From the NCBI RefSeq assembly GCF_024267675.1, contig NZ_JALDYX010000001.1, positions 310,001 through 374,000 of the forward strand: 64,000 nucleotides of DNA, read 5' to 3'. This stretch comes from Marinobacterium sedimentorum (GTDB taxonomy: Bacteria; Pseudomonadota; Gammaproteobacteria; Pseudomonadales; Balneatricaceae). Below, piece after piece: positions 48,945 through 57,892 of this stretch (positions are counted from its first letter, which is position 1; every line of letters starts with the position of its first letter). The position numbers and the translations under genes were made by a program. A model generated the notes under the pieces. That model was given only the letters and a program-made list of their open reading frames with translations. It ran no database searches and was not told where the DNA came from.

Positions 48945-49922
48945 TCAGATGCCGCGCTGACGGCGGAACTTGCGTTTCTTGCGCGCATTGACCAGCCCAG
49001 CCACTCGCGCCGCCAGTCGGGCAACCAGAGTCGAGCGGCACATACCCGGGTCGGATACTGGGTAGTCAAAGGCTTCCATGGTCTGCCCACAGTGCTGCTC
49101 TATGACCGCCAGCGCCCAATCGGGCCACTTGCGGTAGGCACTGATGCGCGTGCTGTCCAGTTCAGCGCTCAGTCGCTGATGCGCGTAACCGGAGCGCGTC
49201 TTAAGCACAGGATCCTGCGCACGCTGCCGGTGGCTCAGCATCTGCTCGTCAAATGCAAGACCCAGCATTGCGCACAGTTTTTTCATCCCCGACTCTGGAT
49301 CTGCGACCAGATCTTCGTAGCGCAGAGACAGCCACTTTCCCGTTTTGACCTGCCGCTCGTTCTGCAGCGCAATCCGGTTCCACAGCTGCCATTTGTAACT
49401 CTCAATTTCCAGCATCTTGAGCAACTCGACCGGATGCAGGATTTTCAGATCCTCGTCGGTTTCCTCGGCCAGGCCCCGTTTTATCGCCAAAGACAACAGC
49501 ACCGCCCGCGGGTCCCGTACCACCGAAACGAACACGGCATCAGGGTAGAGTTCCAGCAGCTGCGCGACGAAAAAATTGTTGTTCAGACTTTTTTCACCCC
49601 AGACCGGGGTATCGGGCTTGGGCAGCAGTGACTCATACAGAGCTTGCAGCTCCAGTGTGCCCTGCTGTTGCGACAGATTCTGCGCAGTCTCCGCCGGCAA
49701 ACCTGCCAGGTGCGCACCGCACAGGCCAACCACATCCATCCGGCTCAGTAAGGACTCAATCTCCGATGGGTCGAAGTGCGGTTTCAGCGAGCCATCCCGA
49801 AAAAGCGCATATATCAGTTCAGGCTCGTTCACCATCCCGATCTCGGGATGAGCGCCCACGACCGCGCGGGCCAGCGTGGTACCTGAACGCGGAAAACCAA
49901 TTACGAACACCGGACCCTTCAT
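48945..49922 (-). CDS. Sulfotransferase family protein
   Basis: 325 aa. The 5'-phosphosulfate loop FPRSGTTLARAVVG at residues 10-23 and the 3'-phosphate region VRDPRAVLLSL identify a PAPS-dependent sulfotransferase. The C-terminus is strongly basic. GGAGGT lies directly before ATG 49922, which fixes the start. It is convergent with neuA and is the last gene of the minus-strand glycan group; the acceptor is presumably a surface sugar, but nothing in the sequence names it. Confidence 0.82.
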   Translation of the reverse strand: MKGPVFVIGFPRSGTTLARAVVGAHPEIGMVNEPELIYALFRDGSLKPHFDPSEIESLLSRMDVVGLCGAHLAGLPAETAQNLSQQQGTLELQALYESLLPKPDTPVWGEKSLNNNFFVAQLLELYPDAVFVSVVRDPRAVLLSLAIKRGLAEETDEDLKILHPVELLKMLEIESYKWQLWNRIALQNERQVKTGKWLSLRYEDLVADPESGMKKLCAMLGLAFDEQMLSHRQRAQDPVLKTRSGYAHQRLSAELDSTRISAYRKWPDWALAVIEQHCGQTMEAFDYPVSDPGMCRSTLVARLAARVAGLVNARKKRKFRRQRGI

Positions 49923-49988
49923 AGACCTCCACCCGGACACAGGGAATGATTGTTGTCACGCGGGAACACCACGCCGCTCCCGCTGTGC

Positions 49989-51557
49989 TCAAGCATCGCA
50001 GACCGCTTCGCTGCCGGTTAGCAGCGCAACCAGCTTTTCCACATTATCCGGCGTATCCAGTGGTTGAGTGCGTATGCGCGTGCTGATGCGACAGGCAATG
50101 CAGGAGCGATGCACCGCCAGCAGAAAGCGGTAAATTTCGTCCTCGGCGACGCAGTTGCCATCGGCAATATTCTCAATAATCCGGCTCAGCTCCTCGGCAC
50201 CCACATCGGCGTGATAAACACCCGGGCAATCGCGATACCAGGGCGCACCGAACACCAGCGCCGGGCGTCCCCGCACCACCGACTCCCAGCCGGCGGTGCC
50301 GGTGACCGTCGCCACGGCCTTGGCATTGTCGGTCAGCGAGAAAGGATCGACTCCCATGCCTACCAGCTCAACATTGCCCAGCGCCACCAGATCATCGTAA
50401 AAGCCCTTGGGCCTTAACATATGGCCTCTGCCAGCATGGGACGTGGCGATGAAGGAGGCAGGATGCTCACGCACATAGATTTTCCATCCAGCGGGCAGCA
50501 CAGCCGACAGGTTAGCTATCGCCAGACGCTGATCGACGAACCAGCCGCCGTCCGGGCAGGTGGAGCGTTCCGGCTGAAAATGCAGTGGAAAATAGATATA
50601 GGGCGCAGCGAGATCCGGCATGATGGCGTAGCGGCTGTAACTCTGTTCATTGCCATAACGCAGCCGCCGTCCCTGCACCTTTGCCTTTTTATACTGGTAT
50701 TTTGTCATCCACTCCCGGGGCGAAGCTGCTTGCGGGGATTTCAGATAGGTACTCTTGTGGAGGGTATCGCCGCTCAGGGTTTTTCTCAGCCAGTCGAGCT
50801 TCAGCCGGACAATATCCTTCAGCAGATTGCCGTAGTGTTTTAACACCAGGCGTTCGGCGCGCTTGTTGTAATGGTCAATCTGCCCCTTGGCCGTTGTTTC
50901 CATGCCGGAGGCGAAATCACCTTTAATCCGTTCCACCTCCGCGACCATGGCATCCGGCAGGCTGCGCTGCAGCAACGCAGTGTCGTACCCGGCCGCATTA
51001 ATCTCGGCCATGGCCCGGCTGATGCTTTCAGGCCCGTGCTCAAATCTCGCAGTGGGGGCCACATAGTCACCGATCTTGGTACGGACAAACATCCGTGTTT
51101 CGATGTTTCTGAAACAGCACAGCGCATAGAGGGCATAGTCGTAAATCACATGGGGCGATTCCAGGAACACCACCAGATCCGGCTGCAGCTCATCCAGCAC
51201 GACCTGCCAGAACGACAGCAGATTGTGAAAATAGTCCATCCGCTGTTCAGCCGTGAAGGAGGCGCCGTCATTATCCATCCGGGCCATCATCTTGATCGCC
51301 TGCAACTGGTAATACGCCGTGGCATTGAGCAGCTCGGGTCCGACGACGGCGCGCCCGGTGTCGACGCCGGCCGGCGGCGCCATGCGGATCGCATCGACGC
51401 GATTAAGAAAACGACACTCGGGGAAGGCGGACTCGACCGCCATTTTGACGTTTTGTTCGGCCACCCAGAGCACGGGCTGCCAGGCCCGCGCCTGCTGCAT
51501 CCGTTCGACGGCCCGCACCCAGGCGGGATCGGAGAATTCGCTCAGAATCACTTTCAT
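49989..51557 (-). CDS. Capsule-polysaccharide-synthesis-like protein of unknown function
   Basis: 522 aa, no signal peptide. The second half resembles capsule synthesis (KpsS/KpsC-like) transferases: PYIYFPLHFQPERST, GWKIYVREHPAS with a His-Pro pair, and TGTAGWESVVRGRPALVFG near residue 430, the usual order of that nucleotide-sugar-binding domain. The first half carries LQPDLVVFLESPHVIYDYA and a basic central linker without clear family. Likely a glycosyltransferase of a surface glycan; donor and acceptor unknown. Lies between the sulfotransferase and a GT4 gene. Confidence 0.65.
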   Translation of the reverse strand: MKVILSEFSDPAWVRAVERMQQARAWQPVLWVAEQNVKMAVESAFPECRFLNRVDAIRMAPPAGVDTGRAVVGPELLNATAYYQLQAIKMMARMDNDGASFTAEQRMDYFHNLLSFWQVVLDELQPDLVVFLESPHVIYDYALYALCCFRNIETRMFVRTKIGDYVAPTARFEHGPESISRAMAEINAAGYDTALLQRSLPDAMVAEVERIKGDFASGMETTAKGQIDHYNKRAERLVLKHYGNLLKDIVRLKLDWLRKTLSGDTLHKSTYLKSPQAASPREWMTKYQYKKAKVQGRRLRYGNEQSYSRYAIMPDLAAPYIYFPLHFQPERSTCPDGGWFVDQRLAIANLSAVLPAGWKIYVREHPASFIATSHAGRGHMLRPKGFYDDLVALGNVELVGMGVDPFSLTDNAKAVATVTGTAGWESVVRGRPALVFGAPWYRDCPGVYHADVGAEELSRIIENIADGNCVAEDEIYRFLLAVHRSCIACRISTRIRTQPLDTPDNVEKLVALLTGSEAVCDA

Positions 51558-51620
51558 TCAGGATCTGTCCGGAAAATTGCTGTAACAGGGTCCGCTGCCG
51601 AGCCCCACTCGACGATCGAG

Positions 51621-52670
51621 CTAGCGCCCCGTGACCCTGCGGTAGAACTCCGCGTATTCATTGACGATGTATTCCCGGCTGTAACCTTGGGCATACACCT
51701 GACTGGCACCTTCTATCAGGCTCCGCCGCAAATCGTCACTCTCCAAAACCGAGCGAATCGCCGCGGTCAGCGCTCGCGCATCGTCGACCGGCGTAATGAG
51801 TCCGCTGAGGCCGTCGGTGATGACTTCACCGGGGCCCTGGGAATTGGTGGCGACAATCGGGCAGCCATGAACCCAGGACTCCATCACGATGGAGCCGAGC
51901 CCCTCGTGGCGCGACGGGCAGACGAAAAGATCAGCGGTGCGCATCAGTGCGGTGACATCATTGCGCCAGCCCAGAAAGCGTACGCGCTCGTCCAGACCCA
52001 GTTTGCTGCACAACGCCCTGAGGTTGGCTTCCTCCGGCCCGGACCCCGCCAGCCACAGGGTGACACCGGGCAGGTCCACCAGGGCGTGCAGCAGCACATC
52101 GAAGGCCTTGTTCACGTGCAGCCGGCCAGCAGCCAGAATCAGCGGGCGATCGCTCGGCGTATCGAAGCTGTCGCGCGGCAACGGTTCGACCCGTGTTTCG
52201 TCGGCGAAGTTCGGTATGTGCACCACCCGATCAGCCGGCATGCCGCCGTCGATCAGGTGTTTGCAGATGCCCTTGCTGTTCCCGACCCAGTAATCGGCGT
52301 GGCGATAATACTTGAGGTTGTAGTAGTGGCCCAGACGCGCCACGAGCCGGTACCGGCTGGACTTCGGCGTGCTAATGCTGGCGCGGTTCATCCAGGTCAT
52401 GACGACTTCGGGCTCGAAGGCGTTCAGCGCCTGACGGAAGCTCCGCCGCCCCAGTATGTCCAGCTTGCCGCCGAAGCGGAATCCCTGCGTCGTCACGCCG
52501 CTGCTCCTCAACGCTTCCAGACGATGGGCATGACCGCGAATAAAGGCATGGGTATCGAGTTCGGGCCGCTCGTTCAGGCCGGCCACCAGGCGCACGAAGA
52601 AGTTCTCTGCGCCGCCCACAGCGGCGCCCGCCAATACCTGCGCGACTCTAATTGGTGTATTTGTATTCAT
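51621..52670 (-). CDS. Glycosyltransferase family 4 protein
   Basis: 349 aa GT-B enzyme. N-terminal VAQVLAGAAVGGAENFFVRL is the acceptor-domain glycine loop; LILAAGRLHVNKAFDVLL and PSRHEGLGSIVMESWVHGCPIVATNSQGPGEVI form the donor site with the E-x7-E element. Retaining transfer of a hexose is typical; the actual sugar is unknown. Part of the minus-strand glycan group upstream of the capsule-like gene. Confidence 0.88.
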   Translation of the reverse strand: MNTNTPIRVAQVLAGAAVGGAENFFVRLVAGLNERPELDTHAFIRGHAHRLEALRSSGVTTQGFRFGGKLDILGRRSFRQALNAFEPEVVMTWMNRASISTPKSSRYRLVARLGHYYNLKYYRHADYWVGNSKGICKHLIDGGMPADRVVHIPNFADETRVEPLPRDSFDTPSDRPLILAAGRLHVNKAFDVLLHALVDLPGVTLWLAGSGPEEANLRALCSKLGLDERVRFLGWRNDVTALMRTADLFVCPSRHEGLGSIVMESWVHGCPIVATNSQGPGEVITDGLSGLITPVDDARALTAAIRSVLESDDLRRSLIEGASQVYAQGYSREYIVNEYAEFYRRVTGR

Positions 52671-52733
52671 GGCCTGTCGTCCGTTCCGTTCCCGAAGATC
52701 TGCAGCGGCGTTACCCGCTGGGTCAACAGTTTA

Positions 52734-53768
52734 CTATGAATCCAGTGCAAGCTGTTGCTCGAGTACATCCAGCAGCCGGCTCCTGATGGCCTGATTCGCA
52801 GGCGCCTGCCAGCCGAGTGCAGGGAGTGGCTCGCCCAGCCGGTGGTGGCGGCAGTAGTCGGCCGCAACGAAGCGCTCCAGTGCTCCACGGTAGCGGGCAT
52901 CGGGCTGCGCCCCGGGCGGTTCGAGCAGCAGGGTGGGTTTGCCGCTGGCGATGCATTCGTTGATCATCGACATGCTGTCGGCCGTCACCAGTACTGCATC
53001 AGCCGCCCCGAGGTAGGCGTTCATGACCTTGCGGGGCGCCTCGTGCCACCAGACGGCGGCGGCCAGCAGTTGCCCGTCCAGACTCGTCCGCAGTACGGCT
53101 TCGCCGGCGCTACCGGTACGCCGCGAGGTGGTCAGCAGCCAGCGACAGCGGTCCCGCTGCGCCAGCTCCGTAGCCAACCGAGTAAGCTGCTGCCAGGAGG
53201 CCTCGTCATAGGCGAAGCCGGCGCCATTGCCCCCGATGACCAGAGCATAAAGCTTTTCACCAGCCTCGACACCCAGCTCGCGGCGCAGTGCATCGCCGGC
53301 CTCGCGCTGCGCCTCGACGTCAGTCAAGGTTGGCACCAGCTCCATGACGATATTATGCGGTTCGCCTGTCGGTTGCAGGGTCAGGTGAGCAGAAAAGTCA
53401 TCCGACCTCAGGCGCCGTTTGGAACCGAGGAAAACATTCGGCACGCCTTTCAAGCGGGCCAGCGCCACGTTGAGGAAGGAGGTATTGCCGCCGGCCGATA
53501 CGATCAGGTCCGGCACGCCAACCGGGGTCGAATCCAGCCGGTAGAAACACCGGACCAGCCCGGCGCCGGGCCGTCCCAGGCGCAGCAGCCAGGGCATCAG
53601 CAGGCGCGCCAGGGGCCTCAGCCGCAGCCGGACCTCCTGTTCGTGGCATTCCAGTTGGTAACGGCTGCGCAGCCAGTTGACCAGGCCTCGTGCCTGATTA
53701 CCATGCCCCGGCAAGCCATCGCTCAGCAGCAGTACCTGCAGCGGCCGGCGCCTGTCTGACTCAGCCAT
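52734..53768 (-). CDS. ELM1 family (DUF1022) protein, first copy
   Basis: 344 aa. Starts LQVLLLSDGLPGHGNQARGL and ends with a segment ADSMSMINECIASGKPTLLLEP, the bacterial ELM1/PF06258 hallmark, which looks like the donor half of a GT-B fold. Biochemical function is not established in bacteria. Overlaps the upstream GT4 gene by eight bases; ATG 53768 is chosen over an open but unrelated N-terminal extension. A second member lies at 56658. Confidence 0.78.
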   Translation of the reverse strand: MAESDRRRPLQVLLLSDGLPGHGNQARGLVNWLRSRYQLECHEQEVRLRLRPLARLLMPWLLRLGRPGAGLVRCFYRLDSTPVGVPDLIVSAGGNTSFLNVALARLKGVPNVFLGSKRRLRSDDFSAHLTLQPTGEPHNIVMELVPTLTDVEAQREAGDALRRELGVEAGEKLYALVIGGNGAGFAYDEASWQQLTRLATELAQRDRCRWLLTTSRRTGSAGEAVLRTSLDGQLLAAAVWWHEAPRKVMNAYLGAADAVLVTADSMSMINECIASGKPTLLLEPPGAQPDARYRGALERFVAADYCRHHRLGEPLPALGWQAPANQAIRSRLLDVLEQQLALDS

Positions 53769-54750
53769 TGAGCAGCTCCCGATAGAGTTCGTAGGTATGA
53801 TCGACCATCCGCTCGAGCGTAAAATTCGCCCGGGCAAAGTCGAAGTAAGGCTTATATCGCCGATAGAAGCCTTCAAGATCCAGCAGCGCGGCATTGACCA
53901 TCGCCGCCAGCGCCTCGGGATCCTCCCGTGGAACGATCAGCGACCGATGCAGCACCTCGTTGGCTACCGGCACATCGGTGGCGATCACGGCCCGACCGGC
54001 CAGCAGGCTTTCGGCGAAGACGTAGGAAAAGCCCTCCCAGCGGGAGCTGATAACGGTCAGCTGGCTCTGTTCGAGCAGATCCTCCACATCACTGCGGTGA
54101 CCGAGCAGCTGAACCCGGCCCTCGAGCCCCAGGTCCGCGATCTGCCGCCGCAGGGACGCTTCGAGCGGCCCACTGCCGGCGATGCGAAGCTCTGCGTTCA
54201 CCGCTTGCCAGGCATTAATCAGGGTATCGAAGCCCTTGGCCTCGACCAGACGGCCCACGGCCAGTACCCGGGGGCGGCCCGCCACCGGCGGTGGCAGGCT
54301 TGCTGGCCGGGCACGGACGCCGTTATAGATGACTGAATAGCGGGACAAACCGAGGTGCTCGCCGGCATTGCGGCTGACGCAGATGCAGCGATCAAAGCCA
54401 CCGTAGAAGGCCCTTGGCGTTTTCAGATTGTGAATGGTGGCCACCTTGCGCCCCGGCAGCCAGCGCTGCAGCAATGCCAGCATCTGCGCCGCCTTGCTGG
54501 CCTGCGCATGCACCACATCGGGAACTTCCCGGCGAATCAGTCGGACAAGCCGCCACAGCGAACGCGGATCCAGACGCCCGCGGCTCAGGTCGATCGCATG
54601 AAAACGCACCTGCGCGCTGAAGCGATCAGCATATTTCCCGTGGCCCACAGCGATCAGCTCACAGCGCTCGGCCAGCCCGTTTGCCAGCTCGACGAAGTGC
54701 TTCTCAAGACCGCCTTCTTCATCGCCCCCCATAAACATCAAGACCTTCAC
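53761..54750 (-). CDS. Glycosyltransferase family 4 protein
   Basis: 329 aa. MFMGGDEEGGLEKHFVELA is the N-terminal glycine loop; VLAVGRLVEAKGFDTLI and SSRWEGFSYVFAESLLAGRAVIATDVPVANEV match the GT4 donor site. Sits between the deacetylase and the first ELM1 gene, overlapping the latter by eight bases. Confidence 0.88.
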   Translation of the reverse strand: MKVLMFMGGDEEGGLEKHFVELANGLAERCELIAVGHGKYADRFSAQVRFHAIDLSRGRLDPRSLWRLVRLIRREVPDVVHAQASKAAQMLALLQRWLPGRKVATIHNLKTPRAFYGGFDRCICVSRNAGEHLGLSRYSVIYNGVRARPASLPPPVAGRPRVLAVGRLVEAKGFDTLINAWQAVNAELRIAGSGPLEASLRRQIADLGLEGRVQLLGHRSDVEDLLEQSQLTVISSRWEGFSYVFAESLLAGRAVIATDVPVANEVLHRSLIVPREDPEALAAMVNAALLDLEGFYRRYKPYFDFARANFTLERMVDHTYELYRELLNG

Positions 54751-54757
54751 GCCGTCC

Positions 54758-55564
54758 TCAACTCCTTCGCCCGGTGCGCATGCGCAGCCGGAACGCCAAC
54801 CGGCTGTCCTTGCCCGAGACCTTCACTCGGCTCAGCTCGAAGCGCCGCGCGCAAATATCCGCGTCGATGCCCTCGACGGTGGTCACGGCGTTGTCGAACC
54901 CTGCAGCTTCGGTCAATCGCACATCTTGTGCATCATAGATCCCAAAGGGGTAGGCGAACGATCGTACCGGTGCGTCGAAGCGTTGCTCAAGCTGCTCACG
55001 CCCGTCGGCGATTTCCGCCTTTTTGCCAATCGCGTCTAGCCGGGCGAGGTTGGCATGGGTCCGCGTGTGGCCGCCGAGCTCCCAGCAGCCGGATGCGAGC
55101 ATCGCCCGGACCTGGTCGTCACTGAGCTTGGGCTCGTGCATCAGCTCGCCGCTGTCGTGGTGGGCCTTCTTGGACGTCGACCAGTCCCGGTCAAACCGAT
55201 CCACCACCAGATAGAGGGTCGCACAGGCGCCGTACTTCTGCAGTATCGGATGAGCGTTGCGATAATTGTCCTCAAAGCCGTCATCGAAGGTCAGCAGCAC
55301 GGTTTTAGCCGGCAGCGCGGCGGGATCGGCCAGTTCCGACATCAAGGCAAAGTGCCAGCCGTTCTGCTTCAACCAGCGCACCTGATACTCGAACATCGCC
55401 GGCGGCACGCGCAACTTGTTGAACCTGGCCCTCGGGCGATGCTCACTCACCATGTGGTACATCAGGATGCGGGGGTGCGAGTTATCCACAGCGGGGCGCC
55501 ACCAGGCATAGCGGTGGCTGAAAACAGCACTGGCCAGCAACAGTGTCACGCCTAGCCAGATCAA
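54758..55564 (-). CDS. Polysaccharide deacetylase (NodB domain)
   Basis: 268 aa with an N-terminal membrane anchor (residues 1-16). Catalytic motifs: LTFDDGFEDN at 91-100 with the metal-binding Asp, GGHTRTH at 164-170 giving the H-x3-H pair, and SFAYPFG. A carbohydrate esterase family 4 enzyme that removes acetyl groups from an amino sugar of a surface glycan; the substrate is inferred only from context. Overlaps the upstream GT4 gene by four bases. Confidence 0.88.
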   Translation of the reverse strand: MIWLGVTLLLASAVFSHRYAWWRPAVDNSHPRILMYHMVSEHRPRARFNKLRVPPAMFEYQVRWLKQNGWHFALMSELADPAALPAKTVLLTFDDGFEDNYRNAHPILQKYGACATLYLVVDRFDRDWSTSKKAHHDSGELMHEPKLSDDQVRAMLASGCWELGGHTRTHANLARLDAIGKKAEIADGREQLEQRFDAPVRSFAYPFGIYDAQDVRLTEAAGFDNAVTTVEGIDADICARRFELSRVKVSGKDSRLAFRLRMRTGRRS

Positions 55565-56661
55565 GGACAGAGCTCCCGGTACACCGCCAGGGTCTGTTCC
55601 AGCATAGTGCTTTGCAGGAAAACCGAATTCCCGCTCGGGCGCTCACCACCGCCCAGCAGCGCTCTAACGGTACCTGCCAGAGCCTCCTTGTCACCCAGCG
55701 GCACGGCACCTGCGGGATAGAGTGCGGCCAGTATTTCTCCCACGCCACCGTGGGCATAACCGGCCACCGGCACACCCATGCTCAGTGCCTCGGCCACGGT
55801 GCGGCCAAAGGACTCGGGCTTGGTCGACAGCGACAGCACCAGGTCGGATATGGCGTAGATATCACGGATATCATCGCGCCCACCGGTCAGGGTGATGTCG
55901 GCGCCCAGATCCAGCGCCTTGATGCGTGTGCGGATTTCCTGGGCATAGGCCTGGCGCTTGGGATCTTCACCGCCGACGATCAGACCATGTACCGGACTAC
56001 CGGCGGTTTTCAGCGCCAGTATCAGGTCGATAAAGTCATTATGCCCCTTGAGCCTCGTCAGGCGACCGGGAAGAGTAAGCACCCGCTTACCGACAAGCGC
56101 CGGATATTCAGATTTCCAACGTTCAAGCCAGGCCGACTCCGGTCTGTAGCCATGGGGGAACTCCAGCGGGTCGATGCCGCGATAGATGCGCCTTAGCCGC
56201 GACATGTCGGTCTGCGGGTAGTTGTCTCGAATGTAGGCTTCAACCGTTTTCGATACCGCGATCACCCGCTCACCCCGGCACATGATGCCACTGTAACCAG
56301 ACACCGAATACAGGCCATGCACAGTTGTCACCAGGCCTGGACGGGTGTTTTTCGGCAGGCCTTTCCACGCATGCCAGGCCACCCAGGCCGGCATGCGCGA
56401 GCGCAGATGCAGAATGTCCGGCTGCTCCTGCTTCAGCCATTGCCTGAGGGCCCAGATGTTGCGCAGCGTCCAGGGAGACTTGCGCCCCAGGTCCCAGCAC
56501 AGATGACGGCTGCCGTCGCGCTCCAGCGGTTCTACCATGCGGCCGCCGGCAGAAATCACAATAGACTCATGGCCCTGTTCCACCAGCGCGCGGGCCACTT
56601 CCAGCGTGCCCTTCTCGACACCGCCGCCCTGCAGGGCCGGTAACAATTGCACGACCTTCAT
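55561..56661 (-). CDS. Glycosyltransferase family 4 protein
   Basis: 366 aa. QLLPALQGGGVEKGTLEVA at the N-terminus; the donor half shows LTLPGRLTRLKGHNDFI, GLIVGGEDPKRQAY and LSTKPESFGRTVAEALSMGVPVAGYAHGGVGEI. Resembles LPS-core hexosyltransferases that occupy this place next to ilvE in Pseudomonas. Overlaps the second ELM1 gene by four bases. Confidence 0.88.
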   Translation of the reverse strand: MKVVQLLPALQGGGVEKGTLEVARALVEQGHESIVISAGGRMVEPLERDGSRHLCWDLGRKSPWTLRNIWALRQWLKQEQPDILHLRSRMPAWVAWHAWKGLPKNTRPGLVTTVHGLYSVSGYSGIMCRGERVIAVSKTVEAYIRDNYPQTDMSRLRRIYRGIDPLEFPHGYRPESAWLERWKSEYPALVGKRVLTLPGRLTRLKGHNDFIDLILALKTAGSPVHGLIVGGEDPKRQAYAQEIRTRIKALDLGADITLTGGRDDIRDIYAISDLVLSLSTKPESFGRTVAEALSMGVPVAGYAHGGVGEILAALYPAGAVPLGDKEALAGTVRALLGGGERPSGNSVFLQSTMLEQTLAVYRELCP

Positions 56662-57539
56662 AAAAGAAACCGCTCCTGTAGCTCCTGGGCACAGCGTCCC
56701 GCTTCATTGAATCCCTGTGCCGGCGCCTCTAACGGCTGGCCCTGCCATTGCGCCAGCGAGCACACCTGGGCGCGCTGCAACAGACTCGCGACACCCCGCG
56801 CCACTCGACTGTCGGCAGCGGGCTCAAGATCCAGCAGGCCCACCGCACAACCGGCGCTGAGTGCTTCGTAGATCATCGACACGCTATCAGCACTGACCCA
56901 GCAACACTCTGCCGCACCCAGCTGCGCCGGCAGCCAGTCGGCGTCGGTCTGTTCGGGCAAGACCAGTTCAATACCCGGGATGGCGGCCAGCGCCTGCTGC
57001 ATGGATAGCGGCGTGCGTCTGGAGGTCACGACCCGCCAGTGACGCGGATCGCGCGCCAGCAGAATACGCAGCTGCGCCAGTATCTGTTCATCATTCCACT
57101 GAAAATGTTTCGACGGCCCACCCAGCAGAATCAAGCCATAGCCGGGGGCCTTGGAACCAGGCTGCATCCGATTGAGCGCACCCTGGGTGCTGATCACATT
57201 GCCGCGCACAGGCGGACAGTCGTGTTCCGGAATAAGACACAGATCAAACCAGCCCAGCGGCAGGCTTGGGCGCATCAGCACCACGGCTGGCGCACCGCAG
57301 ATCCTGCGCAGCGCCAGCAGACTCAGATGAGTGCCGTGACCGGCACCTATCAGCAGCGAGGGTTTGGAGGTTGGCCATTTCAGTCGCCCCAGAAACGCCT
57401 GCATCAGCTGCGAGCCCGACAGTGGTGATCGGGTTTCGATCACGGCGTCGGGCTGCAACGCCTGCACCGCACGGGCCAGTCCCAACGACTGGTTGAGGTG
57501 CCCAGGCTTGCCGTCGCTGATAATGCAGATATGGGTCAC
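56658..57539 (-). CDS. ELM1 family (DUF1022) protein, second copy
   Basis: 293 aa from GTG 57539, which has AGGA eight bases before it; the frame is open upstream without family features. ICIISDGKPGHLNQSLGLARA at the start and SADSVSMIYEALSAGCAVGLLDLEP near the end are the ELM1 signatures also found in the first copy. It appears to be the first gene of the minus-strand glycan operon. Function unknown; a glycosyltransferase-like role is inferred from the fold and neighbours. Confidence 0.78.
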   Translation of the reverse strand: MTHICIISDGKPGHLNQSLGLARAVQALQPDAVIETRSPLSGSQLMQAFLGRLKWPTSKPSLLIGAGHGTHLSLLALRRICGAPAVVLMRPSLPLGWFDLCLIPEHDCPPVRGNVISTQGALNRMQPGSKAPGYGLILLGGPSKHFQWNDEQILAQLRILLARDPRHWRVVTSRRTPLSMQQALAAIPGIELVLPEQTDADWLPAQLGAAECCWVSADSVSMIYEALSAGCAVGLLDLEPAADSRVARGVASLLQRAQVCSLAQWQGQPLEAPAQGFNEAGRCAQELQERFLL

Positions 57540-57892
57540 TGAGCATCCTGTTGCGAGCCTGTCTTTAAGGGCGAAAGTTACGGGCGTGGCGACTATGCAT
57601 GGCCCTTTGCCCACGCGGGCGAGGCTTGCGCCTGCACAGCCGGCTGACCATGATAATCAAATTCCCGTCAAAGACCCACGTCACAGGCGCCGAAATTGGC
57701 CCGAGCCCGGCAACAGCGGCACCCGGCGAGCGCGAAATATCGGTTCTGACCCATTTTTTACGCGCCAGACAATTCCATTTTTTCTGAGGATGCTTACAAT
57801 CTAGCGTCCTGTATTATAGATCTGCGATGGCTCTATCACTCCTGCCTCCGCGAGGACTCTATTTTTCCGCACTTGTTTTTAGGATGGTCAGT
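57540..57892. other. Divergent intergenic region between the glycan operon and ilvE
   Basis: About 353 bases. TATTAT at 57812-57817 is a fair -10 candidate for ilvE but no -35 at proper spacing is visible. In-frame codons upstream of the chosen ilvE start (to 57827) lack family similarity. No repeat or RNA gene recognised. Confidence 0.4.
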
